64,000 bases of DNA from Veillonella magna DSM 19857 (GTDB lineage: Bacteria > Bacillota > Negativicutes > Veillonellales > Veillonellaceae), in the NCBI RefSeq assembly GCF_000428745.1, contig NZ_AUAN01000008.1, positions 44,526 to 108,525 on the forward strand. The letters run 5' to 3'. Within the stretch, counting starts at the first letter, position 1; each line of letters opens with the position of its first letter. Shown here one piece after another: positions 8,065 to 15,977 of the stretch. A program made the translations under genes and the position numbers. The notes below the pieces were generated by a model. It saw only the letters and a program-made list of their open reading frames with translations. It made no database searches and had not been told where the DNA came from.

Positions 8065-9009
8065 GTGGAAAAGGTTTGTAAATCATGTGGATATAAAAAT
8101 GATGAAGATAGTAAATTTTGTGTAATGTGTGGCAAAAAATTTTCGGAAGAAGATGATTTAAAAATACATACAAATGATATGGAGAAATCCATGATAGACA
8201 ACCAAGTACCTATTAGGGAGGACTGTATAGCAGTTAGTAGTGAACAAAATGAGATAACAGTGAAAGACGAATATAATCTATATGATATATTGACTAAGCG
8301 GAATGATGTTATTTATGGCATTGAATTTTTAAAGGAAGAAGCAAAAGAAGGTGTAATATCCTTTGAACAGATACTGGCGTTATGCATAGTATATGATAAA
8401 TGTATGTCACTTTATCATTCAATAAGTAGAAATTTTTTGACAGAAGAAGAAAAAAATAATCTTGAGAATCAAAAGGTGTTAGTACAAACGAGATATGAAG
8501 AGGTTGCATATTATGTTTCGAGTTTGTCTTCACGAAATACGTTAAAAGCTATTGCTCGCTCTGATCATATTAATAAAAATGATGAAGATGATTTAAATAT
8601 TAAGGATTGTTATATATTTCTAGATACGTTTAATCGTCTAAATTATTACCCGAAAAAAGAGAAGACTATTTTAATCCAGCGATTAAATTCTTATGTGAAA
8701 TTTTTTAAAAATGAATATCTTAATATCATACGGAGTAGCTATTTTAAGCTAATATTGATTATCTGCGGCAGAGTATTACTTATGTCTTGCTTAGTGGCGT
8801 TTGTTATAAATATTTTAGATGCAAAACAAGTAGAAGGGTTCTTAATAATGTCGGGGTTTATTATGTACCTTTATGACTCTTTTAAAAGCTTTGGAGTATT
8901 AAACGGTATACGAATATTTCTAGGAGAACCTATAGAAGACAAAATTATTCTTGCAGCTCTAGGATGGAAGGAAGTGAAAATTACGAATAAAGGTGCCCAT
9001 TTATTGTAG
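8065..9009 (+). CDS. Zinc-ribbon membrane protein 1
   Basis: Residues 5-22 form a zinc ribbon, C5-x2-C8-x10-C19-x2-C22 (double-zinc-ribbon/DZR-like). About 200 residues of charged, mainly helical sequence follow, then two hydrophobic segments near residues 226-270 (LILIICGRVLLMSCLVAFVINIL and EGFLIMSGFIMYLY). I recognise no catalytic motif. GTG 8065 is chosen because AAGGGGAGGG sits just upstream and the ribbon begins at once. It is the first of four zinc-ribbon membrane proteins between 8 and 16 kb; their non-ribbon parts are unrelated, so the ribbon is probably a shared cytoplasmic sensor or binding module. Confidence 0.6.
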   Translation: MEKVCKSCGYKNDEDSKFCVMCGKKFSEEDDLKIHTNDMEKSMIDNQVPIREDCIAVSSEQNEITVKDEYNLYDILTKRNDVIYGIEFLKEEAKEGVISFEQILALCIVYDKCMSLYHSISRNFLTEEEKNNLENQKVLVQTRYEEVAYYVSSLSSRNTLKAIARSDHINKNDEDDLNIKDCYIFLDTFNRLNYYPKKEKTILIQRLNSYVKFFKNEYLNIIRSSYFKLILIICGRVLLMSCLVAFVINILDAKQVEGFLIMSGFIMYLYDSFKSFGVLNGIRIFLGEPIEDKIILAALGWKEVKITNKGAHLL

Positions 9010-9116
9010 TCTTCTATAAGTAAGATATGGATTTTTAATATAATCTATTTTATTCAATATATGGTATGGAGAGTTATTCTTATAATGGTTGCTTATTATG
9101 AAAGGTGGAGGTAATT

Positions 9117-9479
9117 ATGTGGAAAGTCATAGGGGTTATTCTGCTTTTGTTGGCAGCGGTATCCAGTTATAAAACGGATACGTATAAATTTAGTTCGGTC
9201 ATGAAGGATCCACCGTTTACTATTGTTCAAAATGAGTTGCAGGAAGACTGGGCAGGGAATCAAACTGTGTATGTAGTGTTGCACAACAATACGAAAGAGA
9301 ATTTAAAGAGTGTTAAGGTAACGGCAGAATTGTATGCCGAAAATGGTGCGAAGGTATCGGATCTTAACTTGTACGCTGAGAACATTAGAGTAAATCAAAA
9401 TTTTGTACTGAGTCGATTGGTACTCGATAATAATGTGGAAAGTTATCGGCTCATCTCAGCAGAATATGAAAGGAAGTAA
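9117..9479 (+). CDS. Small exported FxLYD-like protein
   Basis: The 120-residue protein has a short hydrophobic N-terminus (VIGVILLLLAAVSS) that can act as a signal or anchor. A single beta-sandwich follows with the pattern of FxLYD-type domains: VYVVLHNNTKENLKSVKVTAELYAENG, then a second sheet ending in SYRLISAEYE. Such domains are extracytoplasmic binding modules of unknown ligand. ATG 9117 is preferred to GTG 9105 because GGTGGAGG at 9104-9111 is correctly spaced from it. TATAAT at 9081-9086 is a possible -10 box. Confidence 0.5.
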   Translation: MWKVIGVILLLLAAVSSYKTDTYKFSSVMKDPPFTIVQNELQEDWAGNQTVYVVLHNNTKENLKSVKVTAELYAENGAKVSDLNLYAENIRVNQNFVLSRLVLDNNVESYRLISAEYERK

Positions 9480-9491
9480 ATAATTTTACCG

Positions 9492-9524
9492 GGACACCAC
9501 TGTGTCGGCCTGCTTGTATACAAT
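9492..9524 (+). promoter_or_regulatory. Inverted-repeat operator GGACA-N6-TGTCG with -10 box, copy 2 (XRE gene)
   Basis: GGACA 9492-9496, six bases, TGTCG 9503-9507 (one mismatch to TGTCC), then 11 bp and TACAAT at 9519-9524. The bases before it (ATTTTACCG) closely match those before copy 3 (ATTTTACAG). Transcription would start about 150 bp before the XRE gene, leaving a long leader (9531-9681). That leader holds the 18-bp repeat at 9633-9650 and nothing else I recognise. Confidence 0.6.
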
Positions 9525-9681
9525 ACTAATATGAACTATGTATGAATAAACAAAGTGATACAACATCATAGATTGGGGACAAGGACTATTTAGTAAGATT
9601 ACCGACGTAGTTATCAATGTTGACTAACTTGATTTTATGTCACAATTAAATAGTAAAGATTAGTGAGTAGAAAGAAGGCTT

Positions 9682-9969
9682 GTGAAGGTGGTAAAACGTA
9701 TTGACAGTAATAGTAATAAAGAAATATTATTTCGACAGATTGGGGCTAAGATCACCTATTATAGAAAGGCACAGCAGCTGACACAAGAACAATTAGCGGC
9801 ACGTGTCAACGTCAGTACGAATACTATCGGACGAATCGAGCGCGGCAAGTATAATAACAATATATCGCTTTCTTTATTATTGGACATAGCCGTTGGTCTG
9901 GGCATAGAGGCGTATGTACTGTTGATGTTTACGGAAGAGGAAAAGCGTGTATGGCATGGTGGTGACTAA
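9682..9969 (+). CDS. Small XRE-family helix-turn-helix regulator
   Basis: The 95-residue protein is essentially one Cro/C1-type HTH: IGAKITYYRKAQQLTQEQLA, then NVSTNTIGRIERGKYNN, then a fourth and fifth helix (LSLLLDIAVGLGI). GTG 9682 has AAGAAGG upstream. Proteins of this type usually repress nearby promoters as dimers. Its own promoter carries the GGACA inverted repeat, so it rivals the WYL protein as the factor that binds it. A terminator follows at 10004. Confidence 0.8.
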   Translation: MKVVKRIDSNSNKEILFRQIGAKITYYRKAQQLTQEQLAARVNVSTNTIGRIERGKYNNNISLSLLLDIAVGLGIEAYVLLMFTEEEKRVWHGGD

Positions 9970-10003
9970 CAGAACCGATAGAAGAATGCTGTGAGATATA
10001 GAT

Positions 10004-10040
10004 AGCTACAACAGAATGACAGCTGTTGTAGCTTCTTTTT
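10004..10040 (+). terminator. Rho-independent terminator after the XRE gene
   Basis: AGCTACAACAG at 10004-10014 pairs with CTGTTGTAGCT at 10023-10033, followed by CTTTTT. Confidence 0.85.
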
Positions 10041-10057
10041 ATATAAAAATTTTACAG

Positions 10058-10090
10058 GGACAGATGGATGTCCTTATAACATAGTAGAAT
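10058..10090 (+). promoter_or_regulatory. Inverted-repeat operator GGACA-N6-TGTCC with -10 box, copy 3 (zinc-ribbon gene)
   Basis: GGACA 10058-10062, six bases, TGTCC 10069-10073, then 11 bp and TAGAAT at 10085-10090, 20 bp before the ATG at 10111. The geometry is identical to copies 1 and 2. Confidence 0.6.
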
Positions 10091-10110
10091 ATGAGCGAGG
10101 AGGGATTAGT

Positions 10111-11058
10111 ATGGCAAAGTTTTGTAAACAATGTGGCGCACCGTTAGAGGTGAATCAAAAGTTTTGTAGCGAGTGCGGTTCCAAGGTGTTAACAGAAGAG
10201 CTTCAGGAGAGGTCACTGTCTAAATTTGAAACGTTTAAGAAAGGAATCCAATCCATTTCCATAATAGAGAAGTGGCAGCAGTGGCCTAAAAAGAAAAAGT
10301 GGATTGCTGTTATAGCGGTGGTAGCGGTGCTCGGCGGTGGTATTGGCGGAGGCTCCTATTATATGCATGTGAAGCAGTTGGAAGCAGAGGCAGCCTTGGC
10401 GGCACAAGAAGAAGCAGCTAAAGCAGAAGAAGCTAGGAAGGCAGAAGAGGCTAAGAAAGCCGAGGAGGCCAAAAAGGCGGAAGAAGCAAAAAAAGAACAG
10501 GAGTCAAAGCTAGCGGAAGCACAACGAATAGCAGCTACGGGAGCGCAAACACCGGCAGAGGTGCAAGTAGAACTGGGCCTTTGGGAAATTCCGGGAAAGG
10601 TAGTAGCTACTACGTTAGGGCTTAGCCCAGATGGTTACTTGGCACTACTGCAGCGAGGAAACACATATGTATATGCTTTTGTTGATCACAAGGCGCATCG
10701 TGCCGGGAAAATTAGTTTTGATTCGACCGAAGAGTTTTATGGTATACTCACAGGGCCTAGTGGTAGATCCAAACGACTTGTATTTAGATTAAGGATACAC
10801 GGTGATGCGGAAGGTGCCGATAGTAAGTTAGGTACTTGGGGAGGTAATGGCGAACATGATTTTAAGGTGTGTGCTTTTTATGATAGAAACAGTGATGGCA
10901 GCCGTGTCTTGAAAAGTTATTTTAGTGCCAGAGGAGCCAATCCGGATCGATTCCATGCGTATATTAATGAGAAAAAGAATGTTGATCTGGCTCGGTTAGT
11001 TGTTTCTCAAATACGACCGCTGTTTTTAGAGGCGGATAGAAATGGAATTAAATTGTAG
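10111..11058 (+). CDS. Zinc-ribbon membrane protein 2 with Ala/Glu/Lys coiled stalk
   Basis: Layout of the 315 residues: zinc ribbon (C5, C8, C19, C22), a linker, a membrane segment at about 64-83 (WIAVIAVVAVLGGGIGGG), an extended EEAKKA-type helix at about 92-140, and a C-terminal domain of ~170 residues (145-315) that I do not recognise. It should place the ribbon in the cytoplasm and the C-terminal domain outside. The helix comes from four 18-bp units (10423-10494) that differ mostly at silent positions. GAGGAGGG precedes ATG 10111. Its promoter carries operator copy 3; the small membrane protein at 11072 follows 13 bp after the stop. Confidence 0.65.
   Translation: MAKFCKQCGAPLEVNQKFCSECGSKVLTEELQERSLSKFETFKKGIQSISIIEKWQQWPKKKKWIAVIAVVAVLGGGIGGGSYYMHVKQLEAEAALAAQEEAAKAEEARKAEEAKKAEEAKKAEEAKKEQESKLAEAQRIAATGAQTPAEVQVELGLWEIPGKVVATTLGLSPDGYLALLQRGNTYVYAFVDHKAHRAGKISFDSTEEFYGILTGPSGRSKRLVFRLRIHGDAEGADSKLGTWGGNGEHDFKVCAFYDRNSDGSRVLKSYFSARGANPDRFHAYINEKKNVDLARLVVSQIRPLFLEADRNGIKL
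10423..10494 (+). repeat. Four 18-bp tandem units encoding (A-E-E-A-x-K)
   Basis: The units at 10423, 10441, 10459 and 10477 each encode six residues of the helical stalk. Third-position differences show that the protein pattern, not the DNA, is conserved, so recent slippage is not required. Confidence 0.8.
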
Positions 11059-11071
11059 AAAGGAGCATATC

Positions 11072-11353
11072 ATGGCGGTAAAGAATTTTTTAGTGACTGG
11101 ATGGAGTGACGGCTATCATTTGGTAAGAAATAATAAAAGGTGGGCCATGTCATACTTGGCAATGGCACTTGTTTGGTCTGTAGTGATAGCCGTGATGTTG
11201 GTGATGCCAAGCGAAGGATGCATGGGTGTACTTCAGCAGATGATGGCAGTAGCAGATGCGTATGTAGGTGTTAGTATCATTGGCGTGATGTCCACGGCTT
11301 TTATGATAGGCATGAGTTTGTATGGCTTGATTACGTATGATGCATCTCGGTAG
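11072..11353 (+). CDS. Small two-helix membrane protein, function unknown
   Basis: The 93-residue protein has two hydrophobic segments (WAMSYLAMALVWSVVIAVMLVM at about 24-45, and VGVSIIGVMSTAFMIGMSLYGLI at about 65-87). The start is ATG 11072, with AAAGGAG upstream, rather than the in-frame start at 11042 inside the previous gene. It probably forms an operon with zinc-ribbon protein 2 under the GGACA operator. No family recognised. Confidence 0.5.
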   Translation: MAVKNFLVTGWSDGYHLVRNNKRWAMSYLAMALVWSVVIAVMLVMPSEGCMGVLQQMMAVADAYVGVSIIGVMSTAFMIGMSLYGLITYDASR

Positions 11354-11508
11354 GCGATAGTTAGGTAAGGCAAGTTGTAGAAGCTGAGGCGAAAATATAT
11401 TCCCCACTTTAGATAAACAGTGTAGAAAAAATAAGTAGATAGGATTATAATGGACAAGTATGTAAAACGATTGTAGTAGTAGGACGAAGTGAAGTAGGTA
11501 GTATAGGT

Positions 11509-13359
11509 ATGGACAGCAATTCAAATCAGCAGCGGTTAAAGAAACGCAGGCGTGGTAAATTATCCGGTATTGACGGATTAAAAGCGATAGCGATTATTGG
11601 GGTAACGTTATTTCATATGTTGCCGCAGGATGTACCGGGCGGGTACATGGGGGTGTCGCTCTTTTTTGTCATTACCGGTTATTTATTGGCCTTTTCGGAC
11701 AGCAACAGGCTAAGACAGCATGCGTATAGTATTACACAATATTTGTGGCATCGTATTCGCCGCATTTATCCGCCGCTTCTCATTATGCTGTTGGTGACGG
11801 TAGGCGTGAATGGATTGTTATTGCCCAATAGTCTTAATGGCATTCGCCCCGAATTGATGTCGATTGTATTCGGCTATAATAACTTTTGGCAAATTGCACA
11901 AGATGCCGATTATTTTACGCGGCTCATTAATGTGTCGCCGTTTACCCACTTGTGGTTTATGGGCATCGAAATGCAATATTTCATCATTTGGCCGATACTA
12001 TTCGGTATATTTATATGGCTGTGTCGGCGGCTAAGCTATCGGGTAGCCATGGCCGTGTTGGCGTTTGTTGCCTTAGGATCTTCTTTGTTGATGACCATTC
12101 AGTATCATCCGGGAGATGACGTAACGCGGCTGTATTACGGAACCGATACACGGATATATGCGCTGCTCTTCGGCGCGTTTTTGGGGATACGTCGTTCCAT
12201 GCACACGCAGGGGGATGAGTGGTCGCGGGTTCGGCAAGCTATTAATTCTATTGTATTTTTGGCGTTGTTGGCCGGAGTGATTGCTTGCTATGCTTTGCTG
12301 GATGGCAAAAATCCCATCGTATATCAATACATGATGTTGGCGGCTACCTTTGGCTTTGGACTGCTCATACTGCTATGCGAATATGATCGTTTAGCAGTCG
12401 CCCGCTTCCTTAATTGGCCCGCGGTCGCTTGGCTGGGGAAACGAAGCTATGGTATTTTCCTCTGGCAGTATCCGGTACTCTACTTATTCCAACAGTGTAA
12501 GGTGGCAGAGTATGTAGGCAATCCCTTTGTGTATAACGGTTGTATCATCGCACTGATTATTGCCTTGACGGTATGGTCGGATTCCGTGGTAGGCAAACTT
12601 AGCCAAGGATTTACGCTTCGATCCTTTTGCAGTTGGCTGCGCGGGGTGTCTATGCGGCTCGTTACAGCCGTAGCCTGTGTGGTGATGTGCTTTGGGGTGG
12701 TGGCTGTGTTTAGTGCATCCGATGAAAAGGCGGCAGACATGAGTGAGTTACAAGCGCGATTACAAGCCAATGCAGAAGAGCAACAGGCAGAAAATGAAAA
12801 GGCGCGGCAATTTACGGCAGAGGAACAGTCTGAGGTAGAAGCGTCGTTAACCGGTGTGTCGGCTATCGGCGACTCGGTCATGCTCGGTGCTTCGCCGGCG
12901 ATGCGCAAGGTGTTGCCCGGTGTCTATATTGATGCCAAGGTATCGCGCTATGTGGGGGCCGGTCTTGATATTGCCAGAGGATTGGCGGAGCAGAATCGTT
13001 TGGGCCATGTTGTTGTTATCGGTCTTGGCACAAATGGTCCGATTACGGGTTACTACGAACATGAAACGAAGGACTTAGTCAATTACTTGGGACCGGATCG
13101 GATGATTTTCTGGGTAAACGTGTACGGACCGAAGTTAGAATGGGAAAAGCCGAATAACGAATATTTGGAACAGCTGGCGAAGGAACGCGACAATATTGTG
13201 ATTGTAAATTGGCATGACCTAGCGGCCAAGCATCCGGAATGGCTCAGCGAGGATGGTATTCATCCCAATGATGAAGGGATAAAAGAATATGCTAAGCTGT
13301 TACACGATACGATGGAAAAAACATTGGCCGAGAAAAAGTTAAACGCTGATTTGCAATAG
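11509..13359 (+). CDS. OatA-like acyltransferase (acyltransferase-3 membrane domain plus SGNH domain)
   Basis: The 616-residue protein begins with an acyltransferase-3 domain of about ten membrane helices (residues ~20-390): GLKAIAIIGVTLFHML with the catalytic-type His, then GGYMGVSLFFVITGYLL. A periplasmic SGNH hydrolase-like domain covers about 445-605: SAIGDSVMLGASP (block I Ser), IGLGTNG (block III Asn) and DGIHPNDEG (block V Asp-x-x-His). This layout is that of OatA, which O-acetylates peptidoglycan, but relatives modify LPS and other glycans, so the acceptor is not certain. The 150 bp upstream contain TATAAT at 11446-11451 without a convincing -35 box. Confidence 0.8.
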   Translation: MDSNSNQQRLKKRRRGKLSGIDGLKAIAIIGVTLFHMLPQDVPGGYMGVSLFFVITGYLLAFSDSNRLRQHAYSITQYLWHRIRRIYPPLLIMLLVTVGVNGLLLPNSLNGIRPELMSIVFGYNNFWQIAQDADYFTRLINVSPFTHLWFMGIEMQYFIIWPILFGIFIWLCRRLSYRVAMAVLAFVALGSSLLMTIQYHPGDDVTRLYYGTDTRIYALLFGAFLGIRRSMHTQGDEWSRVRQAINSIVFLALLAGVIACYALLDGKNPIVYQYMMLAATFGFGLLILLCEYDRLAVARFLNWPAVAWLGKRSYGIFLWQYPVLYLFQQCKVAEYVGNPFVYNGCIIALIIALTVWSDSVVGKLSQGFTLRSFCSWLRGVSMRLVTAVACVVMCFGVVAVFSASDEKAADMSELQARLQANAEEQQAENEKARQFTAEEQSEVEASLTGVSAIGDSVMLGASPAMRKVLPGVYIDAKVSRYVGAGLDIARGLAEQNRLGHVVVIGLGTNGPITGYYEHETKDLVNYLGPDRMIFWVNVYGPKLEWEKPNNEYLEQLAKERDNIVIVNWHDLAAKHPEWLSEDGIHPNDEGIKEYAKLLHDTMEKTLAEKKLNADLQ

Positions 13360-13406
13360 GTGTGAGGCTAAAAAAAGAGTGAGCAGAAAGTAATAGGTAA
13401 CCATAG

Positions 13407-13449
13407 AAAAGGCTGTACGAAATGTGAGTTCATTTCGTACAGCCTTTTT
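13407..13449. terminator. Bidirectional terminator between convergent genes
   Basis: GGCTGTACGAAATG at 13411-13424 pairs perfectly with CATTTCGTACAGCC at 13431-13444. T5 follows on the + strand and A4 precedes (T4 for the - strand). It serves the acyltransferase gene (+) and the Yip1-like gene (-). Confidence 0.85.
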
Positions 13450-13464
13450 ATTGTTTTTGATTGA

Positions 13465-14145
13465 CTACATATGGCTCGCACCAAATGCGATAAGAAACAA
13501 AATAAATGCAGGCAACGCCAAAGCGAGGATGGTACGACCATAGCTTAAATGACTGCTTTCTTTAAGGAAGCGAATGGCCAGGTAGGAGAACCAAATGGAA
13601 ATGGGGAAGAAGGCTATAGCAAGAATGCTAAGCCCTTGGATGATGCCGGAAAGCATAGAGGCTGTGAAGGCAGATGAAGAGACTAAGGTAATGATAAAGA
13701 TAACAAAGGCGCTCACGCATAATAGAATAGGAATGATGAGGTTTAACAGATTGGATAGCAATAAAAAATGAAGGAATCCGGTACGCACATTGATCGACGT
13801 GCCATTGCTGCCCATGATGGAGAGAAGCTTCCAAAGAATAAAGGCGCATAGTCGCCATAGCCAATAGCTAAGGAAGATCATGATAGGGAGACCTATGGTA
13901 TTTAAAAAGAGCATAAGCAATGAGAAACCGCCCATGTCAAGAGAGCGACCCGTGAACAATGTGGTCAATGTGGCAAGCAGATTGGGAATGAGTTGTATAA
14001 CGTAGTTAAGGACATACAAGAACATATCATCACGGTCCGGTTCCGTTGAGGCAAGCGCGCGAATAGTTATAAAGGGATGCGTGACGAGTTGCCAAGCAGT
14101 TTTACAATAGTGTAATGAGTCTTGAAAAATATTAGCAGCGCTCAT
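13465..14145 (-). CDS. Yip1-family-like integral membrane protein
   Basis: The 226-residue protein has a short N-terminal helix (FQDSLHYCKTAWQLVTHPFITIRAL) and about five hydrophobic segments, the pattern of bacterial Yip1/DUF1282 proteins. The start at 14145 is preferred to 14169 because AAAGGAGAG lies just upstream of it on the minus strand. It is one of only two minus-strand genes in the window. Function unknown; related zinc-ribbon/Yip1 pairings occur in Firmicutes, so its place among zinc-ribbon genes may matter. Confidence 0.6.
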   Translation of the reverse strand: MSAANIFQDSLHYCKTAWQLVTHPFITIRALASTEPDRDDMFLYVLNYVIQLIPNLLATLTTLFTGRSLDMGGFSLLMLFLNTIGLPIMIFLSYWLWRLCAFILWKLLSIMGSNGTSINVRTGFLHFLLLSNLLNLIIPILLCVSAFVIFIITLVSSSAFTASMLSGIIQGLSILAIAFFPISIWFSYLAIRFLKESSHLSYGRTILALALPAFILFLIAFGASHM

Positions 14146-14431
14146 ACTCTCTCTCCTTTGTGGATTCATTAACAGTTAGAATAGGATGATTACTTGTATT
14201 TTATCATAGATGGTAATGCAGCGTAATGGAAAAAGCTATGTACGGTTAGGTTGTCGAGGAGAAAGGGAAGATGGGAAAGGCTAGCCATGGTATGAGGCGA
14301 CATGATTAGGTGGATTTTGTACAAGTTTAGTCGTTACCGTTTGATAGAAGTTATGTAAGAATAAAAGTATAGTAGGTCGTATCGGGTAGGATACGTGATG
14401 TACTGAATTTTATAGTTGTAAGGGTTTGATG

Positions 14432-14474
14432 AAAAGGTGCAATGAAGGCAAATGTGCCTCTCATTGCACCTTTT
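14432..14474 (+). promoter_or_regulatory. Long leader hairpin just before zinc-ribbon gene 3 (possible attenuator)
   Basis: AAAAGGTGCAATGA at 14432-14445 pairs with TCATTGCACCTTTT at 14461-14474. Inside it AGGCA pairs with TGCCT around an AATG loop. It ends 12 bp before the AGGAGG ribosome site of the gene at 14497. The upstream neighbour runs away from it, so it cannot be that gene's terminator. It looks like a terminator or attenuator in the leader of the gene. The remainder of the 350-bp gap (14146-14431) shows nothing I recognise. Confidence 0.6.
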
Positions 14475-14496
14475 GCTATGTGCTAGGAGGTTTATT

Positions 14497-15204
14497 ATGG
14501 CAAAGAAATGTGTATCATGCGGAACAGACTTACCTAACGATGCAGGATTTTGTACAGAGTGTGGTGCTCAACAGCCGGAGGTAAGACTGTGCAAACAGTG
14601 CGGTGCATTGCTTGAAAAGGATGCACTGTTTTGTGGCGAGTGCGGTGCGAAGTATGAAGATCCTAACAAACAGCAAACTGAGAGACCGGTAATCAAAGCA
14701 ACACCTGTTATGGAATTGAAAGAAGAGAAAAAGTGGACCACCAGTCAGATGATAAGTATTGCTGTAGGTGTCCTCGTGGTTCTTTTTTTAGCAATCGCTA
14801 TCTTTAATGGTGTCGGTGAGAATAAAGGTGCGGTTAAGAAAGCTGAAGAGGCACAGGCAATATCCGTAAAAGCAGAAACTATGATTGATGATTACATTAG
14901 GGACCAGGCAAAGGCAGAAAAAGAATACAAGGATAAAAAGATAGAGTTAACAGGCAAGGTATCCTCTAAAGGACAGTATAGGAATAGCCAAGATTACTAT
15001 GTAACTGTCGGACGTCGCATGGCTGCCGGTAAATCATATTATGTATTATTAAGAATTCCTTCGAAGATGGCCGGTAAGCTTAATAAGTTGCACATCGGTG
15101 ATTATGTGTCAGCAGAAGGCGTATGTCAAGGGATTGTAGAACAAGAAGATCCGACAGATGTATCAATACAAATTCCGGCACAGAAAATTAATGAAAATGA
15201 CTAG
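14497..15204 (+). CDS. Zinc-ribbon membrane protein 3: two ribbons plus OB-fold-like domain
   Basis: The 235-residue protein carries two zinc ribbons in a row (C5, C8, C19, C22 and C32, C35, C46, C49), a membrane segment at about 84-103, and a C-terminal OB-fold-like domain (about 120-230: KKIELTGKVSSKG ... YYVLLRIPSK ... LHIGDYVSAEGVCQGI) resembling the tRNA_anti-like family, usually extracytoplasmic. ATG 14497 follows AGGAGG; the hairpin at 14432 is in its leader. It ends 14 bp before zinc-ribbon gene 4, so the two should be co-transcribed. Confidence 0.7.
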   Translation: MAKKCVSCGTDLPNDAGFCTECGAQQPEVRLCKQCGALLEKDALFCGECGAKYEDPNKQQTERPVIKATPVMELKEEKKWTTSQMISIAVGVLVVLFLAIAIFNGVGENKGAVKKAEEAQAISVKAETMIDDYIRDQAKAEKEYKDKKIELTGKVSSKGQYRNSQDYYVTVGRRMAAGKSYYVLLRIPSKMAGKLNKLHIGDYVSAEGVCQGIVEQEDPTDVSIQIPAQKINEND

Positions 15205-15218
15205 GAGGTACGTAAAAC

Positions 15219-15977
15219 ATGGCTAAATTTTGTAAAAACTGTGGAGCTCCTTTAGATGAGGGAATAAAGTTTTGTAAGTCCTGTGGTACAGCAGTAGCCG
15301 CTAATAGTTCAAGCGGTAACGGCGTACAGCAGGTAGGTAGCACTGAGTCTAGTAGGCAGGAAGTCGCATCATATTCGATGGCGAATACTCATAAGCAAAT
15401 GGGAGCGGAGCATTCTAAGAATAAACAGTTTGTTATTATCGGAATACTTATAGCCATCCTTGTCGCGGCAGCCGGTGGTGGTTATTACTATTATCATCAG
15501 CAACAGGTGAAGATTGAACAGATGCAAGCAGAGCAGGCGGCTGCCGAGGAAGCGAAGGCTAAGAAGGAAGCTGAGGAAAAGGCCGCCAAGGAACAAAACG
15601 ATAAGCAACAAGCTCAAATTACGTCGGCGTATATCCAAAAGGCGTTAAGTCAGCTTGATGCGGGTGAACGTGATTTGAAGAGCTTGGCAGATATGATCAA
15701 TTCGGGCGTTTACATGACATCTACATTACTAAATGAAGAAGCCAATGTGGTATCGCGCATTGAAGGTCGTCGAGCCGATTTAAAGAAGATGACAGCACCG
15801 GCAGATTCTTCAATTGTTAATGATGTGGAAGCGTTGTATTCGATTCAAACACAGCGAGCCAACTTCATGGCAAAAGGCATACAAGGTGATACATCGCAGT
15901 ATGCAGTAGGTGGCAATTACTATGATCAGTACTATGCTAAATTAGATGCGTTTAAGAAGGCGCATAATGTACAATGA
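15219..15977 (+). CDS. Zinc-ribbon membrane protein 4 with helical extracytoplasmic domain
   Basis: The 252-residue protein has a zinc ribbon (C5, C8, C19, C22), a Ser/Gln-rich linker, a membrane segment at about 71-87 (VIIGILIAILVAAAGGG), a Glu/Ala/Lys coiled helix at about 97-130, then a helical C-terminal domain ending in HNVQ. AGGAGG precedes ATG 15219. The stop overlaps the start of the penicillin-recognising lipoprotein gene by 4 bp, indicating translational coupling and a link between this protein and envelope chemistry. Confidence 0.65.
   Translation: MAKFCKNCGAPLDEGIKFCKSCGTAVAANSSSGNGVQQVGSTESSRQEVASYSMANTHKQMGAEHSKNKQFVIIGILIAILVAAAGGGYYYYHQQQVKIEQMQAEQAAAEEAKAKKEAEEKAAKEQNDKQQAQITSAYIQKALSQLDAGERDLKSLADMINSGVYMTSTLLNEEANVVSRIEGRRADLKKMTAPADSSIVNDVEALYSIQTQRANFMAKGIQGDTSQYAVGGNYYDQYYAKLDAFKKAHNVQ

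Noticed and set aside
9577..9590. Fourth GGACA operator
   Set aside because: GGACA is present at 9577-9581, but no TGTCC arm follows at the right distance.
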